Shown: in pieces, positions 17,478 to 26,965 of the stretch
How the letters are laid out: the number at the start of each line of letters is the position of its first letter
Position numbering within the stretch: position 1 is the first letter of the stretch
Assembly (NCBI RefSeq): GCF_913063425.1
Contig: NZ_CAJXYK010000005.1
Span: 1 to 64,000, forward strand
Origin: an uncultured Thiohalocapsa sp.
GTDB taxonomy: Bacteria > Pseudomonadota > Gammaproteobacteria > Chromatiales > Chromatiaceae
DNA: 64,000 bases
Reading direction: 5' to 3'
Notes under the pieces: model-generated
Seen by the model: the letters and a program-made list of their open reading frames with translations, nothing else
Told to the model about the DNA's origin: nothing
The model's database searches: none
Position numbers and translations under genes: made by a program

Positions 17478-20400
17478 TCAGGGTGCCGACGGCGCGTCCT
17501 GCTGCAAGTCCGCAAGGCACAGGGCGGCCATCCGCTCGGCGTCGTCCGCCGCCGCAAGCATGCCGGCGGCGGCCGTGGGCGACAGGTACCAGCCGAGCGG
17601 GAAGAGCACGCTTCCATCCACCAGGTCGCACCGGCGCACGAGGTCCGGCTCGTCTGCCACGGGTGCCGCGCTCACCCGCCCCCGCAGCAGCCGCCCCCGC
17701 AGCAGCCGCCAGGCCTGCACCGCACGGCAGACGTCCGCCTCCGCCACACGCCCGTTGGCGCCGGTGCCGATGGCGTTGAAGGCGGTGACCGCGGGCCCGA
17801 GCAGATCAGGATAGATGTCGAGGCCCCTCGGGCTCGGCGCCTGCATGGGCGCACAGCCTTGGATAGAGCTGTCTGCCGGCATGCGTGACTGCACGTCGGG
17901 CTCCGCCGTCGGCTCGATGCCGTTGCGGATGTGGATGGCCTGCGGCAGCAGCCGGCGCTGTGCCGCTTCCCGCAGGTCTTGGTCGAGACCGCAGGGGTCG
18001 GACGCCGTTGTCCCGGGCTCGCCGGATCCGGTCTCACCCGAGCTTGGCGCACCCGCCTGGCGCCCGATGGGCCCGAACAGGCAGCGGGTGAAGGCCCGAA
18101 TGATGTCGGCGGTGGTCTGCCCGCCGCCGTTGTCGAAGTAGCCGCCGTCGGCGAGGTGGTGGCGATTCACCGGAGCCGCCTCGGGTGGGCTGTCCGCGGC
18201 ACCCGTGCCCGCGGCGGCCTGCGCCGGTGCCCCGGCGGGCTCTGGCTTGGCAGTCCGGTGGACGCTGCCGATGGCGTTGACATAGGTGAAGCGCGCCGAG
18301 TTGTGGGCAGCGGTGCTGAGCGGCACGCCGGTCCCGAGCACCGCGAGCTGGTCCACGGCAGAGGGAAAGGCGGCGGCGCCGATGCGAATGGGGCTCGCGA
18401 TGGCGCGGCTGCCGTCCTCGACGCGGGTGCTGTTCAGGAACAGGTGGGGTGGCGCTGCATTGACCTCCACCAGGGGCCGGCGCAGCGCCGGCAGGGCCGC
18501 CTCCAGCGACCGCTCGAGCCAGAGCCCGCGACCGAGCATGCCGCAGCCGGGCGTGCGGCACCAGTGCACCGGCCCGGCCGCTACCGAGGTGGGCAGGAAG
18601 GCGCCGAGCACGTCGTCGAACAGCCAGGCGGAAAGCAGTGGTGTGAGCAGGCTCGCGTCGGCGACACGGTGGATGCAGTCGGGCGTCGCTTGCTGGCGGC
18701 AGGCGGTCCAGACGGCGGCACCGATGGCGCCGCCGGAGACGCCGGAGATGGAGAAGGTGCGGGCCGCGAACGACGGGTCCGCCTGCGCCTGGCGGTCCAG
18801 CACCAGCGCCGTCCAGTAGGCCGCCCGGATGCCGCCGCCCTCCGCGGAGACGAAGTACACCGGCACCGGGTCGTCCGGGCCGCCGCCGGCGTCCGCGAGC
18901 CGGGAGCTTATGAACGCGCCGATGGCGCTGTCGAGCGCGCGGCGGGCATCCCCCTGCGCCTCAACGGGCTCGCCATCGGTCTCGGCACCGGGCGCAGCAG
19001 GGGACGCAGCACCGGGCTCAGCAGGGGGCGCAGCACTGAATGCGGCAACCGCCGCCACTGGCCATGCCACACCGCCGGGCGCCAGCAGCCGGTCCGCCAC
19101 CCAGAGCACCGGGAGCGCCAGCAGCACCAGGAGCACGAAAAAGCCGACATCCACGGCCATGTGGCGGCGATGGCCGCGCGCCTCGCGGGCCACCAGGCCG
19201 AGGCGTGACAACGGCTGCGTGAGCCAGGCGAGCCGGTTCACGAGCCACGCAAACCAGCGCGGCTCCTCCCGCTGCAGCCGCACCGTGAGCCGCAGCCAGG
19301 TCCAGTAGAGCGCCAGCACCAGCAGGGCCGAGAGCACCAGCTGCGCGGCCCACATGCCCCAGAGCACCGGCGCACCGACGGCGGCGTAGGGTTCTGTGAG
19401 GACGCGGTGATTGTCGGTGACACCCAACAGGCTCAGCACACCGGCCAGCACCACCAGCAGCAGCACCCAGGGCATCCCCTGGCGCTGGGCGGCCTGCGCG
19501 ATGAGACCCAGCACACAGGTCCACAGCGTGAGCGCCAGCGCAATGACGGCGACGGTCACCGGCACCTGCCCGGCCAGAAAGAGGTCCATCGCCCGCAGCG
19601 CCTGAAACAGCACCAGGGACAGCACCGGCAGGGTCAGCGGCGCCCGCCGCAGCAGCATCAGAAACCGATAACCGTAGCCCGCGAGCTCGTCCTCCGACTC
19701 GTCCAGGCGCACGGCGTTGTAGTAGAGCGCATGCTTGCGCGGCAAGCCGCAGGGGCCTGGCGCAGCCGCAGGCCGCGGTGCCGTCGCCTCCCGGCCCCGG
19801 TCATGGGCGAAGCCGGCGAGGATCGCGAAGCCGAGCAGCACCGTGGCGAGCGCGAAATCCCACAGCACCAGCCCGGTGGCCTCTGCGGTCTCGACGTTGC
19901 CGAGCCCCGCCGCCAGGCCGGCGGCGGCCACGCGCATGGCATCGCCACTGGCAAGACCGGCGAGCGCGGTGAGGATCAGGATGGGCAGCAGGCCGAGCCA
20001 GCGCGCCCACCACTTGGCGAAGGTGTCGCGCCCGTCCTGCGCCCGGGCGCCGCCGCCGGCCATGCGCGAGGGGGCGGCGCTGCCCTGGGCGGCGGGCGTC
20101 CCGTCGGCCGCCACCGGCTCATCGGCCCGGAGCATGTCCACCTCCGGCGAGCGCATGCGCGCCGGGATGCGCGACCAGAGCCAGCTGGCATACGCGAGCA
20201 TCCAGACAGCGAGGATGGTCACGACGATGGCGCCGAGCACCCAGGGCAAGAGCCATTGGTCTGCGGTCACGGCGGCGCCGGAGACACGCTCGCGAGCCAG
20301 TCCCTGGGCCATGCCCACGAGCACGTCCCGGCTCTGATTCATGCCGAGGGCGAGCGCCCCGAACAGCCCGAGCATGGCCAGCACGTAGCGGCTGCGCCAG

Positions 20401-21185
20401 AGGACGCGCGCGACAGCAAGACGCAGCAGCGCGCGGTCGCGCCGGCGCGCGGCCTGCGGCTCGCCGGGACTGAAGAGCACACCGAACAGCCACAGCCCGA
20501 AGAGCAGGAGCACGACGCCGACGGCCAGGGACAGGAGCCGGAGCTTGATCCAGGCCGCGGTATTCATCACCGCATAGGCGGCATCGCGCGCGGGCTCCCC
20601 GGCGGCCGCGAGGCGCCACGCCTGCCAGTTCTCCACCCAGTCCGCGCCCAGGAGCGCCGCGGGCGGCAGCGCCAGCAGGAGCATCCAGGGCCAGGCCTGC
20701 GCCGGGCTGTCCGGCGCGTCGAGGGCGCCGTGCGCACCGCAGCGGCGGCCGTGCCGGTCGGCGATGAGCTCGGCGAGCAGGCGTATGCCGAGCAGCGCCA
20801 GCAGCGGCGCATAGGCGAGCCCCCACAGGCTGTCCAGGGCCACCAGCCAGGGCACGGATCGCGTCTGCGCCGGGGTCCAGCAGGCCTGCACCAGCCGGCT
20901 GCGGTGGCCCGCATCCTGAAGCCCGTCGCAGGCCTGCACGATCACCGGCGGCTCCCCTTTCGGCGCGAGCTGACCGCCCGCGACAAAGTCCATAAAGCCC
21001 AGATCGGTGCTCACGGCGAGCAGTGCGTTGCCGGCCACCACCAGCACGCCGAGCAGGACGGTCACCGCGAGCCAGGTCCAGAGCAGATCAGCCCCCCAGG
21101 GACAGCAGCAGACCCGATACAGAAATCCTCGTGGCGCCTCCCCGGCCCGTGCCTGGGAGCGCGTTGCTCGGCTGCGGTCTGACAT
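17478..21185 (-). CDS. Multi-pass membrane protein with C-terminal patatin-like domain
   Basis: A 1235-aa protein. The first roughly 730 residues contain many hydrophobic segments in two or three groups separated by soluble loops. The C-terminal 450 residues form a patatin-like lipid hydrolase: oxyanion loop EGGGIRAAY near 785, nucleophile elbow ISGVSGGAIG with Ser817, and catalytic Asp1013 in LADGGYFDNGG. It probably cleaves acyl esters of membrane lipids at the inner face of the membrane. The catalytic dyad is intact. The unusual point is the very long membrane portion; most bacterial patatins are soluble and 300-400 aa. It is a single gene, convergent with the Uma2 gene. Confidence 0.75.
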   Translation of the reverse strand: MSDRSRATRSQARAGEAPRGFLYRVCCCPWGADLLWTWLAVTVLLGVLVVAGNALLAVSTDLGFMDFVAGGQLAPKGEPPVIVQACDGLQDAGHRSRLVQACWTPAQTRSVPWLVALDSLWGLAYAPLLALLGIRLLAELIADRHGRRCGAHGALDAPDSPAQAWPWMLLLALPPAALLGADWVENWQAWRLAAAGEPARDAAYAVMNTAAWIKLRLLSLAVGVVLLLFGLWLFGVLFSPGEPQAARRRDRALLRLAVARVLWRSRYVLAMLGLFGALALGMNQSRDVLVGMAQGLARERVSGAAVTADQWLLPWVLGAIVVTILAVWMLAYASWLWSRIPARMRSPEVDMLRADEPVAADGTPAAQGSAAPSRMAGGGARAQDGRDTFAKWWARWLGLLPILILTALAGLASGDAMRVAAAGLAAGLGNVETAEATGLVLWDFALATVLLGFAILAGFAHDRGREATAPRPAAAPGPCGLPRKHALYYNAVRLDESEDELAGYGYRFLMLLRRAPLTLPVLSLVLFQALRAMDLFLAGQVPVTVAVIALALTLWTCVLGLIAQAAQRQGMPWVLLLVVLAGVLSLLGVTDNHRVLTEPYAAVGAPVLWGMWAAQLVLSALLVLALYWTWLRLTVRLQREEPRWFAWLVNRLAWLTQPLSRLGLVAREARGHRRHMAVDVGFFVLLVLLALPVLWVADRLLAPGGVAWPVAAVAAFSAAPPAEPGAASPAAPGAETDGEPVEAQGDARRALDSAIGAFISSRLADAGGGPDDPVPVYFVSAEGGGIRAAYWTALVLDRQAQADPSFAARTFSISGVSGGAIGAAVWTACRQQATPDCIHRVADASLLTPLLSAWLFDDVLGAFLPTSVAAGPVHWCRTPGCGMLGRGLWLERSLEAALPALRRPLVEVNAAPPHLFLNSTRVEDGSRAIASPIRIGAAAFPSAVDQLAVLGTGVPLSTAAHNSARFTYVNAIGSVHRTAKPEPAGAPAQAAAGTGAADSPPEAAPVNRHHLADGGYFDNGGGQTTADIIRAFTRCLFGPIGRQAGAPSSGETGSGEPGTTASDPCGLDQDLREAAQRRLLPQAIHIRNGIEPTAEPDVQSRMPADSSIQGCAPMQAPSPRGLDIYPDLLGPAVTAFNAIGTGANGRVAEADVCRAVQAWRLLRGRLLRGRVSAAPVADEPDLVRRCDLVDGSVLFPLGWYLSPTAAAGMLAAADDAERMAALCLADLQQDAPSAP

Positions 21186-21538
21186 GGATGCCTCCGGTGC
21201 CTACTGCGGACTGTCAGGCCCGCAGTATGCCGCAGCGGGCGGGCGTCGGCGCCATGGCACGCCGGCGAGCGGCCACGGCCGGCCGGCCGCCGGCGGCAGC
21301 AGGTGTCATCGGTGCACCAGCATGGGCACGACAGCTGCCCGCCGCACAGCAGCGCTGAGGGCTCGGCGCCGGGGGCGAAGGACAGACAGGTGAGCTGGGC
21401 CGACAGGTCAGCGCGGCACGCTGCCGGGTCTTGCTCGTGGAGGGGCTCGCGGCCTTTGGCCGGCGGGGGCCGGGAGCCGCCCGCTGTGGCGCGCGGGTGC
21501 GCCAGGCGTCTGCGAGCGCCAAGGTCAGTGGTGGCGGG
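21186..21538. other. Intergenic region without recognised feature
   Basis: GC-rich spacer between the 5' end of the patatin-like gene and the 3' end of the PilZ gene. I see no coding signal, tRNA or clear stem-loop with a T-run. It must contain the promoter of the patatin-like gene, which I could not place. Confidence 0.5.
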
Positions 21539-21889
21539 TCAGGGGCGGTAGTCCGCCTCGGCACCGGGGGCGGTGGTGATGGGCGGGAGCATGTCGGTGG
21601 CCTGCATCAGGCCGCGGAAGAGCGCCGACTGCGGCTCGCGGAACATAACGCCGACGCCGCTGTTGTCGCCGTGGATGACGACGGCGGGGATGAGCCAGTC
21701 CCGGCCCAGGCAGCTCAGCTCCAGCTCGATGGGCGTACCGGCGGGGAGCGTCAGCGACTGCACCGACAGGAACATACCGCCCACGGAGAGATCCCGCGCC
21801 GTGGCGCCCAGGAAGGGGCGGCGGCCGTAACGGATGTAGACCGGCAGATCGATGCGGTGTCGCGCGGCGTAACGGCGTTCGTTGATCAC
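21539..21889 (-). CDS. PilZ domain protein
   Basis: A 116-aa protein starting at a GTG, with the PilZ c-di-GMP-binding pattern: NERRYAARHR (RxxxR) and, about 25 residues on, TARDLSVGGMFL (D/NxSxxG). PilZ proteins bind cyclic di-GMP and control motility, type IV pili or polysaccharide. The frame is open to a TTG at 21988, which would add 33 residues. I prefer the GTG because the upstream stretch is AT-rich and promoter-like and PilZ single-domain proteins usually begin just before the RxxxR motif. It is divergent from two PilU-type pilus ATPases, a context consistent with a role in twitching. Confidence 0.8.
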   Translation of the reverse strand: MINERRYAARHRIDLPVYIRYGRRPFLGATARDLSVGGMFLSVQSLTLPAGTPIELELSCLGRDWLIPAVVIHGDNSGVGVMFREPQSALFRGLMQATDMLPPITTAPGAEADYRP

Positions 21890-22399
21890 GTCAGGTAGTC
21901 CCCACTCGGATTCGCTCTTATCCCGACATCTTAGGATATGTTCTTGACAACGAAATTCAGCTTTTGTGACCAAATTATTTCTGAACAAAGGGAAATTGCA
22001 TGGGAGTCAATGCCTTCTAGGTGCGGCCGGGGGAAGCCCCGACAGGCGCGACGGCGGGGAGCGGATGCGGGTTTGCGGACCGACAGGCATCCGCCGCTGT
22101 GCGCGCGGCCCCGGCGCCCGCTGGCGCTGGCGCCCAACAGCGCCGGGCCGGCCGAGCCGGCGAGCTGGGCACCCGCACGCCGAGCGTCAGCAGGAGCCTG
22201 GATGCCCCGGGCGCAGGGTCCGACCCGCGGCGGCGGATGAGCCGTAGACGCGGCTGTGGCGAACCCTTGTCCACAGCACACCGAGGGGCGGCGTTCGTTG
22301 TATCTTTGCCTGTGTCGGCAGACCACCGACGGCGCTGAGGGGCTTACCCGCACACGCGAATCAGGTCATCACGGCCCAGCAGACGACGGAGGACGCACC
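21890..22399. other. Divergent promoter region between PilZ and PilU genes
   Basis: 510 bases without a convincing gene, although two of the frames are open. A conspicuously AT-rich island (21930-22000) stands out from the GC-rich surroundings. It contains a TTGACA at 21944-21949 on the plus strand, but no good -10 box at 16-18 bases, so I do not call a promoter. This stretch probably drives one or both divergent genes. Confidence 0.4.
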
Positions 22400-23569
22400 G
22401 TGGACCGCCAACAGGCCGCCAAGTACATGCTGGATTGCCTGCGCACGATGTTGCAGCGCAAGGGGTCCGATCTCTTCATCTCCGCGGACTTTCCGCCCGC
22501 CTGCAAGATCGACGGCAAGCTGACGCCGCTCACCGAGTCGCGGCTCACACCGGAGCAGACCTCCACCCTGGTGCGCTCCATCATGAACGACCACCAGATC
22601 CGGGAGTTCGACGCCACCAAGGAGTGCAACTTCGCCATTGCGCCACCGGGCATCGGGCGCTTCCGCGTCAATGTGTTCGTCCAGCAGGGGCGCACGGGGG
22701 CGGTGCTGCGCATCATCCCCACGGACATCCCGAAGATCGAAGACCTCAACCTGCCCCCCATCCTGCGCGACCTGATCCTGACCAAGCGCGGGCTCGTCCT
22801 GGTGGTGGGCGGCACCGGGTCGGGTAAGTCCACCACGCTTGCGGCCATGCTCGGCTACCGCAACGCCAACACCTTCGGCCACATCATCACCATCGAAGAC
22901 CCGGTGGAGTTCGTGCACAAGCACGACAAGTGCCTGATTACCCAGCGCGAGGTGGGCGTGGACACCCAAAGCTGGGACAACGCCCTGGTCAACACCCTGC
23001 GCCAGGCGCCCAACGTCATCCTGATCGGCGAGATCCGCACCCGGGAGACCATGGAGCACGCCATCAACTTCTCCGAGACGGGCCACCTGTGCCTGTCCAC
23101 GCTGCATGCCAACAACGCCGACCAGGCCCTGGACCGCATCATCAACCTCTTTCCCGAAGAGCGCCGGGCGCAGCTCCTGATGGACCTGTCGCTGAACCTG
23201 AAGGCCGTCATCAGCCAGCGTCTCATCGGCAAGGTGGGCGGCGGGCGCATCGCCGCGGTGGAGATCATGATCAACTCGCCGCTGATCCAGGACCTGATCT
23301 TCAAAGGCAAGGTGCACGAGATCAAGGCCGTCATGCGCAAGTCCAAAGAGGGCGGCATGCAGACCTTCGATATGGCCCTGTTCGACCTCTACGAGGCGGG
23401 CCAGATCTCCTACGAGGACGCCCTGCGCTCCGCCGACTCCATGACCGACCTGCGCCTGCGCATCAAGCTGGAGGGCAAGGATGCGGAGGAACACGACGTG
23501 CTGGGCGACGTGGACGGGCTCTCCATCGTCGGCGACGACGACGAGCCCGGCACCTTCGGCGCGCACTGA
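22400..23569 (+). CDS. pilU: PilU-type twitching motility ATPase
   Basis: A 389-aa secretion-type ATPase starting at GTG with a GGAGGA site seven bases upstream. It has the PAS-like N-domain (MLQRKGSDLFISADFPPACK), Walker A GGTGSGKST, Asp box IIIEDPVEF-like ITIEDPVEF, Walker B LIGEIRTRETM and the His box LSTLHANNADQALDRIINLFPEERR. The wording FAIAPPGIGRFRVN, IINLFPEERRAQLLMDLSLNLKAVISQRL and the acidic C-terminal extension past the retraction core are typical of PilU rather than PilT. It helps power type IV pilus retraction. It is followed 23 bases later by a paralogue, probably in one operon. Confidence 0.85.
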   Translation: MDRQQAAKYMLDCLRTMLQRKGSDLFISADFPPACKIDGKLTPLTESRLTPEQTSTLVRSIMNDHQIREFDATKECNFAIAPPGIGRFRVNVFVQQGRTGAVLRIIPTDIPKIEDLNLPPILRDLILTKRGLVLVVGGTGSGKSTTLAAMLGYRNANTFGHIITIEDPVEFVHKHDKCLITQREVGVDTQSWDNALVNTLRQAPNVILIGEIRTRETMEHAINFSETGHLCLSTLHANNADQALDRIINLFPEERRAQLLMDLSLNLKAVISQRLIGKVGGGRIAAVEIMINSPLIQDLIFKGKVHEIKAVMRKSKEGGMQTFDMALFDLYEAGQISYEDALRSADSMTDLRLRIKLEGKDAEEHDVLGDVDGLSIVGDDDEPGTFGAH

Positions 23570-23592
23570 CGCCTGCTCGGGGAGCCAACGCC

Positions 23593-24648
23593 ATGGACTT
23601 CACGCCCTACCTGGAGATGATGATCCGCAAGAAGGCCTCGGACATCTATGTCAGCGCCGGCTGCCCGGTGCGCATCAAGATCGAGGGCCAGCTGCACGAC
23701 ATCGGCACCACCGTCTACAGCCCCCAGATGTGCCTGGACGCGGTGCATGCGCTGATGGACGAGGCGCAGATCGCCGCCTTCGAGGCGGAGCGGGAGCTGG
23801 ACTTCGCCGTCGGCCTGGAGGACCGCGGGCGCTTTCGCATCAATGCCTTCCACCAGCGCGGCCACGCCGGCATGGTGATCCGCTATCTCAGCAACACGAT
23901 TCTCACCTGCGAGGAGCTGGGCCTGCCGGAGGTGCTGAAGGAGCTGGTCATGCACAAGCGCGGCATCGTGCTCATGGTGGGCGCCACCGGCTCCGGCAAG
24001 TCCACCACGCTCGCCGCGATGATCGACCATCGCAACAAGCACAGCTCGGGTCATATCCTGACCATCGAGGACCCGGTGGAGTACATCCACCCGCACCAGG
24101 GCTGCGTGGTGAACCAGCGCGAGGTGGGCGTGGACACCAAGTCCTATGCGGCGGCGCTCAAGAGCTCACTGCGCGAGGCGCCGGACGTGGTGCTCATCGG
24201 CGAGATCCGCACCCGCGAGACCATGGAGGCCGCCATCGAGCTCTCCGGCACCGGCCACCTCGCCATCTCCACCCTGCACGCCAACAACGCCCACCAGGCC
24301 ATGCAGCGCATCATCAACATGTTCCCGCAGGAGCTGCACAAGACCCTGTACCTGGACCTCTCGCTCAACATGCGCGCCATCATCTCCCAACGCCTGGTGC
24401 GCACGGTGGACGGCAAGCGCACCGCCGCCATCGAGATCCTGGTAAACACCCCGCACATCGCCGACCTCATCCGCGATGGGCGCATCGACGAGATCCAGGA
24501 CGCCATGGCCAGCACCGAAGAAGGCGGCATGACCACCTTCGACAACGCTCTGCTGCGGCTCTACCGCTCCGGCCGCATCGACCTGGATGAATGCCTGGTA
24601 AACGCCGACTCGCGGGCGAATCTGGAGGCGCGGATCAATTTCGGTTGA
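23593..24648 (+). CDS. PilT/PilU-type pilus retraction ATPase, second copy
   Basis: A 351-aa paralogue starting MDFTPYLEMMIRKKASDIYV. Walker A is GATGSGKST, the Asp box TIEDPVEYIHPHQGC, Walker B LIGEIRTRETMEAAI and the His box STLHANNAHQAMQRIINMFP. It shares the GCPVRIKIEGQL N-domain pattern and the HQGCVVNQREVGVDTKSY wording with PilU. A PilT would usually begin with ITELLAFSAKQGASDLHLS-like sequence, so this too looks PilU-like. A dedicated PilT presumably lies elsewhere. The spacer to pilU includes a GGGGAGC ribosome site. It probably acts as an accessory retraction motor. Confidence 0.85.
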   Translation: MDFTPYLEMMIRKKASDIYVSAGCPVRIKIEGQLHDIGTTVYSPQMCLDAVHALMDEAQIAAFEAERELDFAVGLEDRGRFRINAFHQRGHAGMVIRYLSNTILTCEELGLPEVLKELVMHKRGIVLMVGATGSGKSTTLAAMIDHRNKHSSGHILTIEDPVEYIHPHQGCVVNQREVGVDTKSYAAALKSSLREAPDVVLIGEIRTRETMEAAIELSGTGHLAISTLHANNAHQAMQRIINMFPQELHKTLYLDLSLNMRAIISQRLVRTVDGKRTAAIEILVNTPHIADLIRDGRIDEIQDAMASTEEGGMTTFDNALLRLYRSGRIDLDECLVNADSRANLEARINFG

Positions 24649-25058
24649 GGCAGGCGGGGCTCGCCGGGTGCGGCACGCTGCCATCGCGCAGGCCAAACCC
24701 GGCTCACAGACCCGCAGCACCTCCCAGACGCATCCCGCCATTCGCGCGGCGCTCGCGGCGCGCAGCCTGCGCACCGTCGTGCTCTGGGTGCCCGGCACCC
24801 GGCAGCCGGGGATGCCGGATGAGCGCGGGCGCGACCCTGGGCTGGTGTAAGCCTCGGCCCGCGACCATGACACCTGGACTGCATCGCGTCTGCGGGGCCT
24901 GAACAGCGGGCGTCCGCTCAACGCGACACACCGAACACGCGCCGGATGTCCCGTCAGCGGCCCCGCAGCCATCGGGCAAGGCAGCAGGAGTCATGCCACA
25001 CTATCGGTGCTTGCCATGTCTGCCTGGAAAACCGCCCCGACAGTCGGAGCTCGATGAG
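24649..25058. other. Intergenic region without recognised feature
   Basis: 410 bases between the second pilus ATPase and the DUF433 gene. Short open frames occur on both strands but none shows a family pattern or a good ribosome site. It presumably holds the promoter of the DUF433/DUF5615 pair. Confidence 0.4.
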
Positions 25059-25298
25059 ATGACCACCCAACGTCTCGACCGCATCACAATCAATCCACAG
25101 CAAATGGCAGGCGAGCCCTGCTTGCGGTCACTGCGCATCCCGGTCGCGACCGTCGTCGGCATGGTGGCCGACGGAATGCCCGAGTCCCAAATCCTCGCCG
25201 CTTACCCCGATTTAGAGGCGGAAGATATCCGCCAAGCACTCCTGTTCGCAGCCGAGGCGGTTCGTGAGCGCGAGCTTCCTTTGCTGACAGGAACGTGA
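25059..25298 (+). CDS. DUF433 antitoxin-like protein
   Basis: A 79-aa protein with the DUF433 winged-helix pattern: DRITINPQQMAGEPCLRSLR, IPVATVVGMVADGMPESQIL and YPDLEAEDIRQALLFAAE. DUF433 proteins are usually the DNA-binding antitoxin partners of PIN-like DUF5615 proteins. The stop overlaps the GTG of the DUF5615 gene (GTGA), typical of a toxin-antitoxin operon. I chose the ATG after the AT-poor stretch; 22 further upstream codons are open but look non-coding. Confidence 0.85.
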   Translation: MTTQRLDRITINPQQMAGEPCLRSLRIPVATVVGMVADGMPESQILAAYPDLEAEDIRQALLFAAEAVRERELPLLTGT

Positions 25299-25660
25299 AA
25301 TTCCTAATCGACAACGCCCTGTCGCCGCTGATTGGCGCGCGCCTGGCAGAGGCCGGGCACGATGCGATCCATGTACGAGACATCGACATGGCGACAGCGA
25401 TGGACGAGCGCATCTTTGCCCGCGCGGCGGCAGAACATCGGATTCTGGTGTCCGCCGATACGGACTTCGGAACGTTGCTTGCGGCGTCTGGAACACACCG
25501 CCCCTCCTGTATTCTTTTTCGTCGTAGGACAGGTCATTGGCCAGAGCAACAAGCAGCCCTGCTGCTGCTGAACCTGCCCGGCATCAAGGCTGATCTGGCG
25601 GAGGGCGCGATGGTGGTCTTCGACGAAACGCGCATTCGGGTGCGCCGATTGCCGATTTGA
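25295..25660 (+). CDS. DUF5615 PIN-like protein (putative toxin)
   Basis: A 121-aa protein starting at GTG with MKFLIDNALSPLIGARLAEAGHDAIHVRDI, then ILVSADTDFGTLLA. These carry the acidic residues (D6, D28 region, D-T-D) of the PIN-like DUF5615 fold. Proteins of this family are thought to be ribonucleases of VapC-like toxin-antitoxin pairs. It is coupled to the DUF433 gene by a four-base overlap. The toxin role is inferred from family and pairing. Confidence 0.8.
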   Translation: MKFLIDNALSPLIGARLAEAGHDAIHVRDIDMATAMDERIFARAAAEHRILVSADTDFGTLLAASGTHRPSCILFRRRTGHWPEQQAALLLLNLPGIKADLAEGAMVVFDETRIRVRRLPI

Positions 25661-25804
25661 GTTGCCGATGGGGAGACCCTCGCCGGGCTCGCAGCGCAAC
25701 AGGGTTTTGTGTGCCGGCACCTGCGCCAGCTCATCCGGCACACACTTAGCGATGTGCCCCTCGGTGCAGTCTTGAAAGACCAATGGCTTGGTCAGCCACC
25801 GTGC

Positions 25805-26965
25805 TCAATCGGCCCCCAGCATCTCCCCCAGGTCCGCCGCCGCGAGCCGCTCGCCCACCCGCTGCAGGTGCGCCATCAGCGCGGGCTCCAGCCGGGCGTA
25901 AGCATCGGCGTCCGGAACGCGCTTGACCACAACGCCGAGCAGCTCCGTGATGGCGTTGCCGATGGAGTTCTGGCTGATGGTGACGAACAGCCGGCCGTCG
26001 TCGCCCCCGTACCCACGATAGATCAGCTGCTTAAAGGCAGGCTCCCAGCGGATGGCGTTGGCATAGGCGGGCTCTTTGATGCAGCGCTCGCGGATGGTCT
26101 TGGCGGTGCCCATGAAGGCGTCGTTGGCGAGCAGCACCCGCTCCACGGCGGCCGGGAAGTAGAGGTCCGGCAGCGGGTCCGCGTTGCGGCTGGAGACCTG
26201 GCTGAAGAAGGTCCGGTAGAAGTCGAGGAAGCCCATGAGCAGGGCGTCGTACTCATGCCAGAAGCGCATGTCGCTGAGCGCCGCGGCGCCCCCCGCGATC
26301 TCCCAGCAGGGCAGGCCCTGCGGATAGCCCGTGAGTGCGAGCGCGGACGCCGCGCCGCGCGCCGGGCGCAGCAGCTCCAGGTCCAGCGCGGTGTCGAAGA
26401 AGGCGCGGTAGACATCGCGCATGTGCGCCTGGAACAGGCTGTGCTGGCCGCCGTCGGTGAGGTTCGGGTTGCTCGGGTCGGCGAGCTCGGCGGCGCGCAG
26501 GTCCGCCATCGGGAAGACCATGAAGTGGTTGTGCAGCATGCGGATGCTGGGCACCCCGGGCGCCGTCAGCGGCCAGGTGGCGTCCAGACTCGCCTCGCCC
26601 GCCAGCACCAGGGCCTCGGCCGGGTCCGGCCAGTGCTCCAGCATGTAGCCGATGATGACCGCGTTCATGCGGTTCCAGACCCGGCGCACCCGCTCCGGCA
26701 CCTGGGTGCGACGCACCGGGCGGCCGAGCGGGTTCAGGATCTCCCGCGCCGTGTTGTAGATGATGGAGCAGTCGAAGGTGCCCGAGTGGCCGAGGGCCTT
26801 GCGGTACAGCAGCAGGTGCTCCGGGTTGCTGAGCAGGCCGTTGTTGCTGACCAGGTCGTTCAGGTTCTCGGCGCTGTTGAAGAACTCGTTGGGCGCCATG
26901 CCCTCCGGAACATCCAGCGGGATCGGGCGGAAGGGCGTGACGAGCTGGCGGGGGCCTGTCTGCAT
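25805..26965 (-). CDS. Conserved protein of unknown function
   Basis: A 386-aa soluble protein, no signal peptide or membrane segment, beginning MQTGPRQLVTPFRPIPLDVP after a clear GAAGGAG ribosome site. I do not recognise the family. Visible features are a His-containing patch SIRMLHNHFMVFPMADLRAA, a PDPAEALVLAGEASLDATW segment, a Gly/aromatic-rich centre LPCWEIAGGAAALSDMRFWHEYDALLMGF and a repeated pattern of acidic helices. Codon use and GC match the surrounding core genes, so it is probably native and conserved in relatives. It lies between a DUF433/DUF5615 pair and DUF1840, with the soxXA genes one gene further on. Function cannot be assigned. Confidence 0.7.
   Translation of the reverse strand: MQTGPRQLVTPFRPIPLDVPEGMAPNEFFNSAENLNDLVSNNGLLSNPEHLLLYRKALGHSGTFDCSIIYNTAREILNPLGRPVRRTQVPERVRRVWNRMNAVIIGYMLEHWPDPAEALVLAGEASLDATWPLTAPGVPSIRMLHNHFMVFPMADLRAAELADPSNPNLTDGGQHSLFQAHMRDVYRAFFDTALDLELLRPARGAASALALTGYPQGLPCWEIAGGAAALSDMRFWHEYDALLMGFLDFYRTFFSQVSSRNADPLPDLYFPAAVERVLLANDAFMGTAKTIRERCIKEPAYANAIRWEPAFKQLIYRGYGGDDGRLFVTISQNSIGNAITELLGVVVKRVPDADAYARLEPALMAHLQRVGERLAAADLGEMLGAD

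Noticed and set aside
21944-21980. TTGACA promoter upstream of pilU
   Set aside because: No acceptable -10 hexamer at 16-18 bases; the nearest AT-rich hexamer is about 24 bases away.
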